Assembly (NCBI RefSeq): GCF_012033695.1
Contig: NZ_JAAVJI010000021.1
Location: forward strand, 1 to 36,900
Direction: 5' to 3'
DNA from: Pseudomonas quercus
GTDB taxonomy: Bacteria > Pseudomonadota > Gammaproteobacteria > Pseudomonadales > Pseudomonadaceae
DNA: 36,900 bases
Below the pieces are notes generated by a model, which was not told the origin of the DNA, did no database searches, and saw only the letters and a list, made by a program, of their open reading frames with translations. This document shows positions 14,821 to 23,629 of this stretch, piece by piece (within the stretch, counting starts at the first letter, position 1; every line of letters starts with the position of its first letter). The translations under genes and the position numbers were made by a program.

Positions 14821-15156
14821 ATGAATATGCTTACAAAAACTAAAACTTTGGTACTTGTTGGTTTTATTGCCTTGGCCGGATGCAAGGATAAAGGTAAAGA
14901 GTTTGTAGGTCATTGGTCGGACGTAAAAGAACCGGACACTTCCTCTCTTGATATATCCTATTCAGACAAAATTTATCATGTAAATGTTAACTCCATAGAT
15001 AAGTTTCTTGATGGCAAGCCGAAGACTGTTAGGTTAGAGGCTCAGGCCATGTCCGATTCGGTCCTTACTATACATACGGGTTTGGGTAGTGTGGATATGC
15101 GATTGGAAGGTGACAAAATATATTTTGAGCAGCACGTTTACCAGAAACCAAAATAG
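14821..15156 (+). CDS. Eex-like entry exclusion lipoprotein, 111 aa
   Basis: A lipoprotein signal with lipobox LAGC (about residues 18-21) is followed by a ~90-residue beta-rich domain. Between virB5 and virB6 is exactly where IncN and IncW plasmids keep their small entry exclusion lipoprotein, which stops a cell from receiving the plasmid it already holds. The gene is visibly more AT-rich than virB1-virB5 and virB7-virB11, a property shared with virB6 next to it. Two possible ATGs (14821 and 14827) are close together. The call rests on position and lipobox, not on sequence identity. Confidence 0.7.
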   Translation: MNMLTKTKTLVLVGFIALAGCKDKGKEFVGHWSDVKEPDTSSLDISYSDKIYHVNVNSIDKFLDGKPKTVRLEAQAMSDSVLTIHTGLGSVDMRLEGDKIYFEQHVYQKPK

Positions 15157-15166
15157 GTGAATCCTT

Positions 15167-16111
15167 ATGGAGCTTCATATAGCCCAAAATATGTACACTG
15201 CGGTTGATGCCTCTCTGAAAGGTACTTTGGTAGTCGGGACTGCCAAAGTAATGTTAGGGTTAGGAGCACTGTTCGGAACGTTTTGGCTTCTGAGTTTCAC
15301 TATAAAAAGTATTTTCTGGCTTTACCAAGGCATGACCGTAGCTTTCCGCGAAATAGTGATGGAGATTGCCAAAGTCGCTATTATCGCGGGTTTGGCGTGG
15401 AACGTAGCGTGGTATGTGCAGACCATTGTACCTTTCGTTACGGGATTGCCGTCTTGGATGGGAGGGATACTCTCAGGCCAGAATGGGGACCAAGTAAATC
15501 AGATAGATGCTTTCATCGTCACATACTGTATCAATTTACAGAAGATTTACGACTCCTTATCTTTTTCCATAACCGACGTTAAAGGAGCATACCTAGGTCT
15601 ACAGGCTCTACTTCTTTACTTGATTGGGGGTGTACCTTTTGTGTTAATGGCTGTAGGTACAATCATGATACTAAAGGTTGCAACTACAGTGGTTCTTGCT
15701 TTGGGGCCTTTGTTTATTGCATTTTCTCTTTTCAATCAAACTAAACAATGGTTTTGGGGTTGGGTAAGTTTGGTGGGCGGGTTCATGCTTACGCAAGTTC
15801 TATTTTCAATAGTTTTGGCTTTGGAAATCTCATTCATAAACACTGTTATCGTAAAAAATGGAGTGATAGATACAAGTTTAATTGGGAACGTGACGATGGT
15901 TATTTATTTCGCCACATTCACATTTCTTGCAGCCGAGTTGCCTGGATATGCAGCTTCTATCATGGGTGGTTCACCGGTTTCTGCAAGCGGCATTGGAGGC
16001 ATAATTTCCAAAGGTTCAGGACTCGGCGGTGCGATGAATGCTGCGCGAGCTACTAGGAGTCTTGGAGAAAAAATAGCTTCTAAAATTAAAAATCGAAATA
16101 ACATTTCCTAG
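15167..16111 (+). CDS. virB6: VirB6-like polytopic channel protein, 314 aa
   Basis: A protein with at least five or six membrane helices (about residues 25-50, 62-85, 145-185, 200-225, 238-262), a periplasmic loop after the second, and a Gly/Ser-rich cytoplasmic tail. VirB6 forms part of the inner membrane channel that the substrate DNA contacts. Its DNA is AT-rich compared with flanking virB genes, as is the lipoprotein gene 10 bp upstream. The gene position and length fit VirB6. Confidence 0.88.
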   Translation: MELHIAQNMYTAVDASLKGTLVVGTAKVMLGLGALFGTFWLLSFTIKSIFWLYQGMTVAFREIVMEIAKVAIIAGLAWNVAWYVQTIVPFVTGLPSWMGGILSGQNGDQVNQIDAFIVTYCINLQKIYDSLSFSITDVKGAYLGLQALLLYLIGGVPFVLMAVGTIMILKVATTVVLALGPLFIAFSLFNQTKQWFWGWVSLVGGFMLTQVLFSIVLALEISFINTVIVKNGVIDTSLIGNVTMVIYFATFTFLAAELPGYAASIMGGSPVSASGIGGIISKGSGLGGAMNAARATRSLGEKIASKIKNRNNIS

Positions 16112-16178
16112 AAAGCCGCTTAACTCCGCTACGTCCTTCCTTACTCGCTACACCCTCGCTTCTATCAGGTACTCCATT

Positions 16179-16508
16179 ATGAATTTCAAACTTGCTTTGA
16201 GCGGGCTGCTTTCGGCTGCCTTGCTGGCAGGGTGTGGTTCGGCACCCAAACTTTCCAAACCAGAAGGGCAGTGGGAAGACATGCCCTTTACCCATACACC
16301 TGCGCCTAGGCCAGCTGTCGTGCTGATGGCCCCGCCTCCGGTAGCTGACCTGGTGCAATCGGTGGCCAGTCCAGCCCCCGAGGCGCCGCCCCTGCAGAAA
16401 CCTAAGCCCGCTACCAAGCGCAAGCCGCGCCCAGTCGCTGCTTCACCGGCCAAGGCTGCTGAAGCGCCGGACGCCAAGGTTGATGAATACAAATGCTCCG
16501 CCAACTGA
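16179..16508 (+). CDS. virB7: VirB7-like lipoprotein, 109 aa
   Basis: A lipoprotein signal (lipobox LLAGC, residues 15-19) is followed by a Pro/Ala/Lys-rich mature part without clear fold and a Cys near the C-terminus (YKCSAN). VirB7 lipoproteins anchor VirB9 and VirB10 in the outer membrane core; the C-terminal Cys could form the VirB9 disulfide known from Agrobacterium. At 109 residues it is longer than the ~50 typical of VirB7. Position before virB8 supports the call. Confidence 0.75.
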   Translation: MNFKLALSGLLSAALLAGCGSAPKLSKPEGQWEDMPFTHTPAPRPAVVLMAPPPVADLVQSVASPAPEAPPLQKPKPATKRKPRPVAASPAKAAEAPDAKVDEYKCSAN

Positions 16509-16551
16509 CCCCAGCGCAGCGCGGGCATGTGCCCAGGATTGAGGTGATTTT

Positions 16552-17340
16552 ATGAAGAAGCTACGCAAGTCCAAACAGGATGTGATTGACCAGGAGCGGG
16601 AGCTGGCCGCCCGTACCAGTATCGACGCCGCCGCTGCCCAGGAAATCAGCCTGGCAGAGCAGGCCTGGATTCACGCAGCACGATATTTCGAGAAGAACAT
16701 CGCAGCGGATGAGAAAGCCAAAACCAAACGGGCTACTCGCCTGAACTATGTGTTTGGAGCATTGGCATTCATGGCAGTTGGTGCCGTGCTGGGTCTGACG
16801 CCGTTGAAGACTGTCGAAACCTACTTGGTACGGGTAGACAACAACTCGGGCTACACCGACGTGGTGAAGCCTGTCAGCCAGGCCAAGACGCCGGAGCAGA
16901 TCGACGACGAATACTGGCTTTCCACCTACGTGCGTTTCCGTGAGAGCTACAGCTTTTCGAGCAACGACGCCCAGTTCAGCATGGTCAAGCTGATGTCTTA
17001 CGACGACACCTTTGGCGAGTACCGCAATTTCCAGTTGTCCTCCAAAGGCTATGTGCAGGTACTGGGCACCAACCGGCAAATGCGGGTTGAACAGCACAAC
17101 ATCAATTTCCTTGAGCGCAAGGATGGGTACGGCGTCGCCCAGGTGCGGATTACCAAGACGGTGCTGGACCGCAATGGCGAGCCTGATCCCCAGCTGGACC
17201 CCGTGACCTGGATTGCCACAGTCACTTACGACTACAAAAACCCAACCCAAAAGCTAGGTGACCAATGGCTTAACCCGCGTGGCTTCGGGGTTAAGGGGTA
17301 CACCATGACCCAGGAAGTAGGAGGTTCACGTGGCAAATAA
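16552..17340 (+). CDS. virB8: VirB8-like assembly factor, 262 aa
   Basis: A cytoplasmic N-terminus, one membrane helix (about residues 64-85) and a periplasmic NTF2-like domain ending in the NPRGFGV motif (about 243-249), the known VirB8 hallmark. It links the inner membrane parts to the VirB9-VirB10 core. GAGG lies before the ATG. Its last 11 bases overlap virB9. Confidence 0.92.
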   Translation: MKKLRKSKQDVIDQERELAARTSIDAAAAQEISLAEQAWIHAARYFEKNIAADEKAKTKRATRLNYVFGALAFMAVGAVLGLTPLKTVETYLVRVDNNSGYTDVVKPVSQAKTPEQIDDEYWLSTYVRFRESYSFSSNDAQFSMVKLMSYDDTFGEYRNFQLSSKGYVQVLGTNRQMRVEQHNINFLERKDGYGVAQVRITKTVLDRNGEPDPQLDPVTWIATVTYDYKNPTQKLGDQWLNPRGFGVKGYTMTQEVGGSRGK

Positions 17341-18139
17341 AGCAGCCTCAAGCCTTACAGCGTTCTTGCTGGTCACCTCAGCCCTACCAGCACTTGCGGA
17401 GAGCATGGGCGCAGGGTCAGCACTAGATCGCCGCGTACAGACGGCAGTGTATTCGCCTGATGAGGTGTATCGGGTCCAAGCATCGGTCGGTCGGGGAACG
17501 GTAGTCCAACTTCAACCCAACGAGACAATCATGCAGGACACCGGCCTCATGATAGCGGGTGATCCTGGAGCATGGTCTATTGGGCCAAATAAGGCTGGCA
17601 ACATGGTTTCGCTCAAGCCGATCACCGACCAAGAGCCAGATACCAACCTGACCATCAGTACCAACCTGCGTACCTATTTGATCGAGCTAAAGCTGGTCAA
17701 GCGCACTGAAGATTCCACGTACCTATTGCGCTGGACCTATCCCGAGCCGCCGAAGAAGCCAACAACGGTTCGTCGTGACCCAAGCAACCCCTGCGACGGT
17801 CCCGTGCAAAACGGCCCCTACCAGAAGCGCTCGAACTCAGAGAGCCGGTCCATAGGGCCATATGAGGGCTGGGACAATGGAATGCTGACCTGCTTCCGGT
17901 TCACCGGTAACGGGCCGCGTCCTGTGGTGTACCAGGTGCTGCCAGATGGCACCGAAACGGTGGCTGACATGCACAACGATCAGAACGTGGTTGTCGTGCA
18001 TGGCGTTGGCCAGTTGTTCCGCTTTCGCATGAATTCCTTGCTTGTGGAGGCCCGGCCTACCCACCAGGTGAACACCGGGTACAACTTCAACGGGACCACG
18101 ACTGGCGAGATTCGGGAGGTCAAGCATGCAGACCAATGA
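17330..18139 (+). CDS. virB9: VirB9-like outer membrane core protein, 269 aa
   Basis: Starts with GTG at 17330, with GGAGG 6 bp before. A signal peptide (to about residue 24, LPALAES) is followed by the N-terminal beta domain (Y..DEVYRVQASVGRGTVVQLQPNE) and a C-terminal domain that binds VirB7 and VirB10 (about 170-260). Two cysteines (about 153 and 184) could bridge. It overlaps virB8 by 11 bp and virB10 by 14 bp. Confidence 0.92.
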   Translation: MANKAASSLTAFLLVTSALPALAESMGAGSALDRRVQTAVYSPDEVYRVQASVGRGTVVQLQPNETIMQDTGLMIAGDPGAWSIGPNKAGNMVSLKPITDQEPDTNLTISTNLRTYLIELKLVKRTEDSTYLLRWTYPEPPKKPTTVRRDPSNPCDGPVQNGPYQKRSNSESRSIGPYEGWDNGMLTCFRFTGNGPRPVVYQVLPDGTETVADMHNDQNVVVVHGVGQLFRFRMNSLLVEARPTHQVNTGYNFNGTTTGEIREVKHADQ

Positions 18140-19457
18140 CAACGACCAGGCCCCGGAGAACAGCCCAGGGTCGGACAGTATCGGGCCACCTGAACAGGCA
18201 GCTGACCAAGCCGCGCCAGCCTCCCCCAGCCAAGCCCGTGGGGCCTTCGATATACGGGCCAAACGTACATCAGGCACCCAAGGCAAGCAGACGCTCTATT
18301 TCACTATCGCGGCAATGATTTTGGGGTTCCTACTTCTCGTAGGCGGGGGTTGGTATCTGGTTATCTCCCATATGAAAAGCGGCAGTGCCGAGATTGATGA
18401 AACCAAGGTCAAGAAGGATGCAACGCTGGACGTGGACCAGGGTAGCGACGATGGCATGAAAAAGGCGCGGGAGGCCAAGCTGGCCGCCGACAGACTGGCT
18501 GAAGAACAGCGCGCCCGAGAAGAAAGGGAGCGCAAAGCGAGGGAGGACAAAGAGAAACAGGCGCCCAGTCCTGGAACAACCGACCCAAGCAGTAACGCAG
18601 GTGCCCCGGCCACAGGAGGCTCAACCAGTTCGAATCAACCCGTTGTCCTGACTCCACGGCAACGCAAGCTGAGCGCATCGCTGTTTGTTACGTCCCAGGA
18701 GCCATCCCTCGGTGCGGGAGGAAACGACCTAGCACAGTCCAATACTCAGCCATCCAGGCCTTCGTATCTGAATGACGCTCAAGGCGGATCGAGCGGCGAC
18801 CTTGGCGGCGGGGCCAGGGAGCGCAGCAGCTTGAGCAATCTTGGCGGCACCGGGTTTGCACCGGCCAAGGCGTATCTGGCTCCGAACCGCAAGTATCTGG
18901 TGGCTCACAACACCTACACACGCTGCGCGCTGTACACCGAAGTCATTAGTACCCATCCCGGCCTGGTGGACTGTCGCCTGACTGATCCGCTGTATTCCGC
19001 CGATGGCAGTACGGTCATTGCCGCAGCTGGGGACAAGCTGACCGGAGAACAGCGCGTTCAGGTCAGCCCAGGTGAAAGCAGCGTATTCACGGCCTGGACC
19101 GAGATTGAAACGCAGGCTGGGGTACGGGCCAACATCAACAGCCTAGGTGCTGGCCCGATGGGGGCCAGTGGCACTGAAGCCTGGATTGACCATCACTATC
19201 CGCAGCGCTACGGCGGGGCAGTCGTGTTGTCGTTCATCCAGGACGCGCTCAAGGCTGCAGCCAACACCACGCAGAAAAGCTCAGGCTCTGGTGGCTACAC
19301 CGTGAACAACAGCGAACAGAACGTGGAAAGCATGGCCAACAAGGCCCTGGACAGCACGATCAACATACCCGATACCGCGCACGTGCTGCCGGGCACCGTG
19401 ATTACCGTCATTTTCGCCCGCGACGTTGATTTTTCGCCGGTCTTTGAAAACCGCTAA
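18126..19457 (+). CDS. virB10: VirB10-like core scaffold, 443 aa
   Basis: A Pro-rich cytoplasmic start, one membrane helix (about residues 58-80), a charged coiled stretch (KKAREAKLAADRLAEEQRARE), a Ser/Gly-rich linker, and the TrbI beta-barrel domain (about 245-440). The antenna region that forms the outer membrane pore lies near 385-410. VirB10 spans both membranes and senses ATP use. Its frame overlaps virB9 by 14 bp. Confidence 0.93.
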   Translation: MQTNDNDQAPENSPGSDSIGPPEQAADQAAPASPSQARGAFDIRAKRTSGTQGKQTLYFTIAAMILGFLLLVGGGWYLVISHMKSGSAEIDETKVKKDATLDVDQGSDDGMKKAREAKLAADRLAEEQRAREERERKAREDKEKQAPSPGTTDPSSNAGAPATGGSTSSNQPVVLTPRQRKLSASLFVTSQEPSLGAGGNDLAQSNTQPSRPSYLNDAQGGSSGDLGGGARERSSLSNLGGTGFAPAKAYLAPNRKYLVAHNTYTRCALYTEVISTHPGLVDCRLTDPLYSADGSTVIAAAGDKLTGEQRVQVSPGESSVFTAWTEIETQAGVRANINSLGAGPMGASGTEAWIDHHYPQRYGGAVVLSFIQDALKAAANTTQKSSGSGGYTVNNSEQNVESMANKALDSTINIPDTAHVLPGTVITVIFARDVDFSPVFENR

Positions 19458-19466
19458 GGAGTGCCC

Positions 19467-20498
19467 ATGGTTAACGATGAACAAGGTCTCAATGAAGACA
19501 CGCTGGTTTTGGACTACCTGCAGCAAGCCGGTATCACGGAGCGCTTGAACCGTCCCGGCACCACAGACGTTGCGATCAACCGGCCCTTCGAAATCTGGAC
19601 CGACACGCCCAAAGGCTGGATGCGCGAGGATGCCCCTCACCTCGACTACGGCCTGTGCTGGAGGGTGGCCAACAGCTTGAGCGCGCTGAATCACCGCGTG
19701 CTGGCACCTAATACGCCTATTCATACGGTTGAATTGCCAGGTGGCGAGCGTGGCCAGCTGGTGATGGCCCCGGCGTGCGAGAAGGGTACGTTGTCCATGA
19801 CCTTCCGTAAGCCGTCGCTTGAGCGTTTCACGCTGGACGATTACATCAAAAGCGGTCGTTTCGACCGTGCCCAGGCCGTTGCAGCGCCCCGCGTTGGCTT
19901 GGCCCCCTGGCAGGCTCAGATGAAGAAGGCACACAAGGACCGGGACTGGGGAAGGTTCTTCCCACAGGCTGTGTCCTACCGCCAGAACATCATCATCTTT
20001 GGTGGACCAGGCTCAGGCAAAACCACCTTCGGCAAAATGCTGATGGACCTGTACCCGACGAATCGCCGGATGCTGACCATCCAAGAGGTGTATGAGCTTG
20101 GGTTGCCTTATCACCCCAACAATGTCCATCTGTTCTACGGGCATGTGGTGACGCCCAAACAGCTAGTGGCCAGCGCCTTGCGGATGAAGCCCGACCATCT
20201 GTTCCTGGCCGAGCTAACCGGGGATGAGGTCTGGCACTTCATCGAGATTCTGAACACTGGCACCAAGGGTACGGTGACGACTGCGCACGCTAACGACAGC
20301 GAGGCAGGCTATGCCCGCGTATGTGGCCTGGTGAAGCAATCAGAGGTCGGCAAGGGCCTGGACTACTCATACATCGAGCGGCTGGTACGGTCCTCCTTCG
20401 ATGTCGTGGTGTACATGGAAGGGACGCACATTCTTGAAGTGCATTACGAACCCGAACACAAACTGGCCTTGCTCAATCGGCAAATGGCAGCGGCCTAG
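19467..20498 (+). CDS. virB11: VirB11-like hexameric ATPase, 343 aa
   Basis: The Walker A loop is GGPGSGKTT (about residues 178-186). The Asp box, the Walker B-like segment LFLAELTGDE (about 249-258) and the GTVTTAHAND His box (about 268-277) match VirB11/GspE ATPases. It powers pilus assembly and switches to DNA transfer at the inner membrane base. AAGGAG stands before the ATG at 19467; a GTG at 19461 lies within the binding site and is less likely. It is the last of the ordered virB genes. Confidence 0.93.
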   Translation: MVNDEQGLNEDTLVLDYLQQAGITERLNRPGTTDVAINRPFEIWTDTPKGWMREDAPHLDYGLCWRVANSLSALNHRVLAPNTPIHTVELPGGERGQLVMAPACEKGTLSMTFRKPSLERFTLDDYIKSGRFDRAQAVAAPRVGLAPWQAQMKKAHKDRDWGRFFPQAVSYRQNIIIFGGPGSGKTTFGKMLMDLYPTNRRMLTIQEVYELGLPYHPNNVHLFYGHVVTPKQLVASALRMKPDHLFLAELTGDEVWHFIEILNTGTKGTVTTAHANDSEAGYARVCGLVKQSEVGKGLDYSYIERLVRSSFDVVVYMEGTHILEVHYEPEHKLALLNRQMAAA

Positions 20499-20507
20499 GA
20501 GGCAGCT

Positions 20508-20873
20508 ATGTGGTGGAGAGTCACGTTATCAATCCTGAGCCTTATGGCCGTGTGCTTCGTAATCGGGCTGTATGCAGGCGGCACGCTGTTTTTGTACCTG
20601 ACCCACAGCCCGGTAGCTGACGTGTCCTGGAACACGTTGTGGGAAGCCAGGCACTTGCCCTGGAACGACCGGCGTCTGCTGTACCTGCCCTGGTCCTGGT
20701 GCGTCACGGTAGGGCTGACGTTCATGCCAGCAGGCTTTGCCCTCATGACCGTTTTTTTCAAGCTCAGGCCCAAGACCTCGCTGCACGGTGATGCCCGTTT
20801 TGCCAACGACCGCGAGCTGCGCCAGTTCGAGTACGCAGGCGAATACAAGAACACCAGCAAGGCCAGCAAGTAG
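20508..20873 (+). CDS. N-terminal membrane part of a split VirD4/TraG coupling protein, 121 aa
   Basis: Two membrane helices (about residues 5-32 and 62-88) are followed by LHGDARFANDRELRQF, the segment that in VirD4/TraG proteins leads from the membrane anchor into the ATPase domain. The frame then stops at residue 121. The rest of the coupling protein begins at 21566 in a separate gene, and the two fit end to end on the family plan. It starts with GGAGGC before the ATG, 9 bp after virB11. Either the protein is natively split or an insertion broke it; the intact frames favour a working split. Confidence 0.75.
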   Translation: MWWRVTLSILSLMAVCFVIGLYAGGTLFLYLTHSPVADVSWNTLWEARHLPWNDRRLLYLPWSWCVTVGLTFMPAGFALMTVFFKLRPKTSLHGDARFANDRELRQFEYAGEYKNTSKASK

Positions 20874-20938
20874 GCCTTGCGCTCGCATTATGAACTAAAA
20901 CTAAGTTTCCAAATTTATTGACCTTAATAGGCAAACTA

Positions 20939-21211
20939 ATGAACGCAAATCCAGCACGGAATTATAAAGTTCCAGTAAAGTCCATTGTTATGATATTAGG
21001 GTTTTTGATAGCAATACTGGTTTCAATGTCGGCCCTATATGGCCTGTACAAAATACTACCCTTGGCGCTTTTGTCGCTAAGCACTTTGAAACCTTTGGAA
21101 ATGCCTTGTGTAGGTTTGGCGCTAATGGCAACAGCAATGGGCATTAACAAAATGCCCGAAAAGTTAATTACCATCACTCGAAATATTGCTGCGCGGTTCT
21201 CAAAGCCCTAA
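20939..21211 (+). CDS. Small two-helix inner membrane protein inside the split, 90 aa
   Basis: A 90-residue protein with two membrane helices (about 14-42 and 50-73) and basic ends. It is AT-rich compared with the genes on both sides, as is the eex-virB6 pair. AGG lies before the ATG at 20939; a TTG at 20918 would extend it by seven residues. No family is recognised. Its place between the two parts of the coupling protein suggests a role at the membrane end of VirD4, possibly as partner or inhibitor. Confidence 0.55.
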   Translation: MNANPARNYKVPVKSIVMILGFLIAILVSMSALYGLYKILPLALLSLSTLKPLEMPCVGLALMATAMGINKMPEKLITITRNIAARFSKP

Positions 21212-21335
21212 TTTCAAATTCTTGTTCTGATACTCCCCACTTACAAACCCTTTCCTACGCACCGCTACACAGTCGGCCAAGCCGCCTGGTGTGGAGCTGT
21301 GCCTGGACCTTACTCATGTGCAAAGGAATATGACG

Positions 21336-21566
21336 ATGAACGTTCGTACCGCACTCACCCTGTCCGCTGTGTTCATGCTGTCGCTGTCTGGCTGCGCCAC
21401 GCAATCCCAAGTCGATCAACAGACCCGGCAGCTGATCGAGGTAAACAACACGCTCAAGCAGATCCAGGTGGCTCAGCAGGTGGCCATTGCCCTGCAGCAA
21501 AACCAGGTAACCCTCCAGGTGCAAGGCAATGCCCAGGCCCTACAACGGCAAGCAGGGAGCCACTGA
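21336..21566 (+). CDS. Small lipoprotein inside the split, 76 aa
   Basis: The lipobox LSLSGC (about residues 14-19) is followed by a Gln-rich helical tail with coiled-coil character (QVDQQTRQLIEVNNTLKQIQ and so on). AAAGGA lies before the ATG at 21336. Its stop overlaps the start of the coupling ATPase (TGATG at 21564-21568), so translation of the two is coupled. It resembles the small TrbH- or VirB7-type lipoproteins in build only. Confidence 0.65.
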   Translation: MNVRTALTLSAVFMLSLSGCATQSQVDQQTRQLIEVNNTLKQIQVAQQVAIALQQNQVTLQVQGNAQALQRQAGSH

Positions 21567-23215
21567 TGGCCAAAGCCCAACCGATAAGCCCAACCAATCC
21601 TCAGCAGCGGATCGAAGAACATCCGGCGTTCTTGCTGGGCAAGCACCCGACAAAGGACGTATTTTTAGCCAGTTATGGGCAACAGTTTGTGCAATTGGCT
21701 GCACCACCTGGCTCGATGAAGGGGGTTAGTGCTGTAATCCCTAACCTACTGAGCTATCCCGATTCAATGGTGGTCAACGATCCCAAGTTCGAAAACTGGG
21801 ACATCACTTCGGGTTTCCGGGCATCAGCTGGGCACAAGGTGTTCCGCTTTTCGCCTGAGCGTCTGGAGACGCACCGTTGGAATCCCGTGAGCGCTATTAG
21901 CCGCGATCCTCTGTACCGGCTAGGCGAGATTCGTACCCTAGCTCGCGTGCTGTTTGTCTCCGACAACCCGAAAAACCAGGAGTGGTACAACAAGGCAGGC
22001 AACGTCTTCACCGCCATTTTGCTGTATCTGATGGAAACCCCGGCAATGCCGGGTACGTTGCCTCAAACCTACGAAATTGCCTCGTTGGGTACGGGAATAG
22101 GGGCATGGGCACAGCAAATCATCGAGCAGCGTGGAGGTAGTGGACCGGACGCCCTTAGTACCGAAACCCTGCGCGAGTTGAACGGCGTGTTCGAGGCCTC
22201 AAAGAACAAGAGCAGTGGCTGGTCAACCACCGCAGACATTGTGCGCGATGTACTGTCGGTGTATGCCGAAAAGACCGTGGCGTGGGCGGTGTCGGGTGAC
22301 GACATCGACTTTTCCATAATGCGCGAGCAAAAGACCACCATTTACTTCAGCGTGACGGAGGGTGCGCTGAAGAAGTACGGCCCGTTAATGAACCTGTTCT
22401 TCACGCAAGCCATACGGCTCAATTCCAAGGTACTGCCCGAGCAAGGCGGGCACTGCGCTGACGGCACGCTGCGATACAAGTACCAGCTGGCTTTGCTGAT
22501 GGACGAATTCGCCATCATGGGCCGTATGGAAATCATGGAAACCGCGCCGGCCCTGACCCGAGGCGCCGGTTTGCGGTTCTTCCTGATTTTCCAGGGCAAG
22601 GACCAGATCCGGGCCATCTATGGAGAAGAAGCGGCCAACGGCATCATGAAGGCCATTCACAACGAAATCGTGTTCGCCCCTGGCGACATCAAACTGGCCG
22701 AGGAATACAGCAAGCGTTTGGGCAATACCACTGTGCGTGTGCAGAACCAGTCGTTCAAAAGACGAGATATCGCTAACAGCGGCCCGACAGACAGCTACAG
22801 CGAACAATCACGGCCTTTGATGCTGCCCCAGGAGGTGAACGAACTACCTTTCGACAAGCAGTTGATTTTCGTCCAGGGCAACAGGCAAACAGAGGCCATG
22901 AAGATCCTGGCGCGCAAGATCATCTATTTCGAAGAAGACGTCTTTAACGCTCGAAAGAACATGACACCGCCGCCACTACCGGTCGGTGACGCTACCAAGA
23001 TCGACGCGCTGACCGTGCCTGTGCGTGCCGTTGAAGCCAAAGTGGCCCTGTCAGACGCCCAGCAACTGCAGGCCGAGCAGAAGCAGCGTTGGAGTCCCAA
23101 GGACAATGCTGCGCAAGCAGGCCCGGCGCAGCCAAACACCGTTGAGCCAGGTGATGTCGAGCCAGATCCTGAACCGACGCCCCCGATAGTAACCGCCCCA
23201 CGCGAAACGCTGTAG
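21566..23215 (+). CDS. virD4: ATPase part of a split VirD4/TraG coupling protein, 549 aa
   Basis: The protein begins shortly before the LGK element and then runs through the TraG/VirD4 plan: P-loop region APPGSMKGVSAVIPNLL (about 49-65), NDPKFENWDITSGFR, Walker B LLMDEFAIMGRMEI (about 308-321), and FFLIFQGKDQI. The usual P-loop of the family is SGKG; here it reads SMKG, so the Gly before the Lys is Met. No membrane helix is present: these lie in the gene at 20508. It brings the relaxase-DNA complex to the channel. The tail is Pro-rich. Confidence 0.88.
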   Translation: MAKAQPISPTNPQQRIEEHPAFLLGKHPTKDVFLASYGQQFVQLAAPPGSMKGVSAVIPNLLSYPDSMVVNDPKFENWDITSGFRASAGHKVFRFSPERLETHRWNPVSAISRDPLYRLGEIRTLARVLFVSDNPKNQEWYNKAGNVFTAILLYLMETPAMPGTLPQTYEIASLGTGIGAWAQQIIEQRGGSGPDALSTETLRELNGVFEASKNKSSGWSTTADIVRDVLSVYAEKTVAWAVSGDDIDFSIMREQKTTIYFSVTEGALKKYGPLMNLFFTQAIRLNSKVLPEQGGHCADGTLRYKYQLALLMDEFAIMGRMEIMETAPALTRGAGLRFFLIFQGKDQIRAIYGEEAANGIMKAIHNEIVFAPGDIKLAEEYSKRLGNTTVRVQNQSFKRRDIANSGPTDSYSEQSRPLMLPQEVNELPFDKQLIFVQGNRQTEAMKILARKIIYFEEDVFNARKNMTPPPLPVGDATKIDALTVPVRAVEAKVALSDAQQLQAEQKQRWSPKDNAAQAGPAQPNTVEPGDVEPDPEPTPPIVTAPRETL

Positions 23216-23255
23216 CACCCCCACCGGCGCACCCAGGCGCCTGCAGGAGCAAAAC

Positions 23256-23618
23256 ATGAAAATCCTTCGCAACACGGCGGCCCCACAGGGCCAGGCCGAG
23301 GGCAACGCCGTGCCCGATCGCACTAAAAAACTGGTCTGCGCGCTGTTCGCATTGTGCCTGTCGGCCAGCGGCTCAGCCTATGCCGGTGACTCATGCAAAT
23401 CCGTGCTGTGCATGTTCGGCAAGCTCACTGGCAACAGTGGTGGCAGCGCCTGCAGCAGCGCCGAGCGGGACTACTTCAGCATCCTGGTGAAGAAGCACGG
23501 GAACATCAAATGGAGCAAGACCGCCACGGCCCGCCTGGACTACCTCAACAGCTGTAACGGCGCCGACCGCAGCTACACCCAACAGATTAACGCCAAGTTC
23601 GGCACCGTCCGAGGCTGA
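23256..23618 (+). CDS. trbM: TrbM-like exported protein, 120 aa
   Basis: A hydrophobic signal segment (KKLVCALFALCLSASGSAYA, ending near residue 43) is followed by CKSVLCMFGKL and further Cys residues at spacing typical of TrbM/KikA-like proteins, which are periplasmic and stabilised by disulfides. The exact role in conjugation is not established. AGGAG stands before the ATG. It lies between the coupling ATPase and topB in the same operon. Confidence 0.75.
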   Translation: MKILRNTAAPQGQAEGNAVPDRTKKLVCALFALCLSASGSAYAGDSCKSVLCMFGKLTGNSGGSACSSAERDYFSILVKKHGNIKWSKTATARLDYLNSCNGADRSYTQQINAKFGTVRG

Positions 23619-23629
23619 AGGAGACAACC

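Noticed and set aside
16561..17250. Minus-strand frame opposite virB8
   Set aside because: Shadow of a high-GC gene; no motif and no start signal.
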